Source: Ignavibacteriales bacterium
Lineage (GTDB): Bacteria > Bacteroidota > Ignavibacteria > UBA10030
Length of the DNA: 7,182 nucleotides
Reading direction: 5' to 3'
NCBI GenBank assembly: GCA_016207365.1
Contig: JACQPU010000036.1
Span: forward strand, 1 to 7,182
Shown in pieces: positions 5,917 to 7,182 of this stretch (position 1 is its first letter; the number at the start of each line of letters is the position of its first letter). The position numbers were made by a program, and so were the translations under genes. Under the pieces are notes generated by a model. That model saw only the letters and a list, made by a program, of their open reading frames with translations. It was not told where the DNA came from and ran no database searches.

Positions 5917-7182
5917 ATGCATGATCTCCTTGATACAAAACTGTCTCCTTCTGAGCCATTCAGACAACTCAGTCATTCTCTCCATTCCCTCACGCCCGGC
6001 CGCCCACTTCAAATTACCGGTCTCAGTGGCTCACTCCTCGCCTTAGCCGTGAGTTTTCTCGCCCGGGCTGACAACCGGCAGATTCTTGTCGTCTCACCCG
6101 GACGGGATGAAGCAGAAAAGCTCCGCGATGATTGCATTGCGGCAGGGGCGGGAACTGTCGGACTGTACATCCACGCTCATCATCACTCTTCGACTGCATT
6201 TGACATGACAGCCCCGGTCATGAGCATAGAAGCCCTCAGAATGCTGGTTAGTAATGAACCGATCGTTCTCTCCGCTTCCCTTGAGGCAGCCGTCAGTCGA
6301 GTTCCCAGCGTTGCGGAATTCACTCGCCGGTGCATCCGGCTCGAAGGGGGAAAGGAGTCTTCTTTTCAGAATCTCCTTGACAACCTTGCCCACATGGGAT
6401 TTGAGCGGAAGGACTTTGTGGAGGAGTACGGAGATTTTGCTGTTCGCGGTGGGATCCTGGACGTGTTCCCTTTTGCCGGCGAACATCCTGTCCGAATTGA
6501 ATTCTGGGGGGATACCATCGATTCCATCAGGGAGTTTGATGTTCGTTCTCAACGGTCCATCCGCGAGCTTGGCACTGCGACCATCGTCGCCGATATGTTT
6601 CAAAACGGTCAGGAATCACCCGAAACGGTGGTTCTGGACTATCTTCAGCCGGAATCCGTGATTGTGCTCGATGAGCCGGTGCGTCTCCGGCAGGAAGCCG
6701 ATGAACTGTTGAGGGAAGGCGTTACGAATCTTCTGGGCGTGGAAGAGTTCGAACAACGCATGGCTCCCTTCAAGACCATCGTGCATGCGCGTCTGGAAAC
6801 CGGCAAGGCTGAAATTGATTTCCGAAGTTCCCCCCAGCCATCCCTCAACGGCAGCATCCGGCTTCTCGCCGAGGAGCTTCGCCGTCGACACAACGAAGGT
6901 TTCAACATCGTCCTCGCCAGCGATACACCCGAAGAACAAGATCGGCTGAAGCAGCTTCTCGAGGAGGAATGGGAACGCACGGGGGACGGCGCGGTACCGG
7001 TTAGATTCGTGCCCGACGCCGTACATGAGGGCTTTGTTTTCGCCCCTGCAACCTTGGCGCTCTTTACGGAACATGAGGTCTTTGGACGTCTGAAACGGAG
7101 GGGCACGGCGCGACGAATGCGGTTCAAAGGGCTTAGCCATCGTGAGCTTTCACGCCTTGTGAAAGGCGACATCGTTGTACAT
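5917..7182 (+). CDS. mfd: Transcription-repair coupling factor Mfd, N-terminal part (3' end outside window)
   Basis: Mfd removes RNA polymerase stalled at DNA lesions and recruits UvrA for nucleotide excision repair. The frame is open from ATG 5917 to the right edge, giving 422 codons; the full protein should be about 1,100 residues. Residues 30-215 resemble UvrB domains 1a and 2. ITGLSGSLLALAVSFLA (33-49) sits where UvrB has its ATP-binding loop but lacks the GKT, as expected in Mfd. EYGDFAVRGGILDVFPF and PVRIEFWGDTIDSIREFD (170-208) are the hallmark UvrA-interacting-domain signatures shared with UvrB. Residues 371-390 (EGFVFAPATLALFTEHEVFG) are the conserved stretch after domain 3, and RFKGLSHRELSRLVKGDIVVH (402-422) is the beginning of the RNA-polymerase-interacting CarD-like domain. 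The helicase motor lies beyond the window. Start: TGA at 5908-5910 closes the frame upstream, the first ATG is 5917, and GGTGA (5906-5910) is a modest ribosome-binding site. An ATG at 5921 is out of frame. Confidence 0.95.
   Translation, partial: MHDLLDTKLSPSEPFRQLSHSLHSLTPGRPLQITGLSGSLLALAVSFLARADNRQILVVSPGRDEAEKLRDDCIAAGAGTVGLYIHAHHHSSTAFDMTAPVMSIEALRMLVSNEPIVLSASLEAAVSRVPSVAEFTRRCIRLEGGKESSFQNLLDNLAHMGFERKDFVEEYGDFAVRGGILDVFPFAGEHPVRIEFWGDTIDSIREFDVRSQRSIRELGTATIVADMFQNGQESPETVVLDYLQPESVIVLDEPVRLRQEADELLREGVTNLLGVEEFEQRMAPFKTIVHARLETGKAEIDFRSSPQPSLNGSIRLLAEELRRRHNEGFNIVLASDTPEEQDRLKQLLEEEWERTGDGAVPVRFVPDAVHEGFVFAPATLALFTEHEVFGRLKRRGTARRMRFKGLSHRELSRLVKGDIVVH

Noticed and set aside
5720..6012. 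Two overlapping minus-strand open frames (79 and 68 codons) across the mfd start
   Set aside because: They overlap the certain mfd coding region and the promoter area and show no protein-like pattern.
6094..7172. Long open frames antisense to mfd (about 170 codons each) and a plus-strand 135-codon frame
   Set aside because: They are mirror frames of mfd, which has clear family motifs throughout in the true frame.
1..7182. A novel defence or mobile system
   Set aside because: The only defence-associated gene is one methyltransferase. There is no nuclease, integrase, transposase, direct-repeat array or attachment site, and the other genes are housekeeping or envelope genes.

Overview
The window looks like ordinary chromosomal DNA from a Gram-negative bacterium of moderate GC content. 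It carries a signal-peptide-bearing predicted outer-membrane beta-barrel protein, TypA/BipA and Mfd, all encoded on compact, mostly non-overlapping genes. Protein flavour and two promoter-like elements of the TTG-N20-TA type suggest the Bacteroidota/Chlorobiota (Ignavibacteria-like) side of the FCB group. That placement is an inference and is not proven by anything in the window.

Layout. (1) Positions 1-1981, plus strand: the last 59 codons of a CPA1-type K+/H+ antiporter (RCK_C domain), then a two-TM K+ channel with a TVGYG filter and a cytoplasmic RCK (TrkA-N/TrkA-C) gating module, then a beta-class DNA methyltransferase whose ATG overlaps the channel stop codon (ATGA). This reads as one operon whose promoter lies left of the window. 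(2) Positions 2029-4321, minus strand: the translational GTPase TypA/BipA, followed 67 bp downstream by a small exported Cys/His-rich protein of unknown function. A strong terminator hairpin (1980-2002) ends this unit right at the methyltransferase stop codon. (3) Positions 4466-5566, minus strand: a 366-aa predicted outer-membrane beta-barrel protein with its own promoter (5601-5629) and its own terminator (4398-4426). (4) Positions 5567-5916: a 350-bp divergent intergenic region with promoter-like elements for both sides and a 28-nt hairpin just before the next gene. (5) Positions 5917-7182, plus strand: the N-terminal 422 codons of mfd (transcription-repair coupling factor), running off the right edge just as the RNA-polymerase-interacting domain begins.

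Functionally the window is mostly housekeeping: K+ homeostasis, ribosome-associated GTPase, cell envelope, and transcription-coupled repair. The less ordinary items are the DNA methyltransferase translationally coupled to a K+ channel with no restriction enzyme in view, the small exported Cys/His protein downstream of typA, the unusual typA start (TTG, no Shine-Dalgarno, a -10-like box only a few bases upstream), and the hairpin ahead of mfd. I found no tRNA, rRNA, CRISPR array, insertion sequence, attachment site or phage gene, and no convincing evidence for a new multi-gene system.
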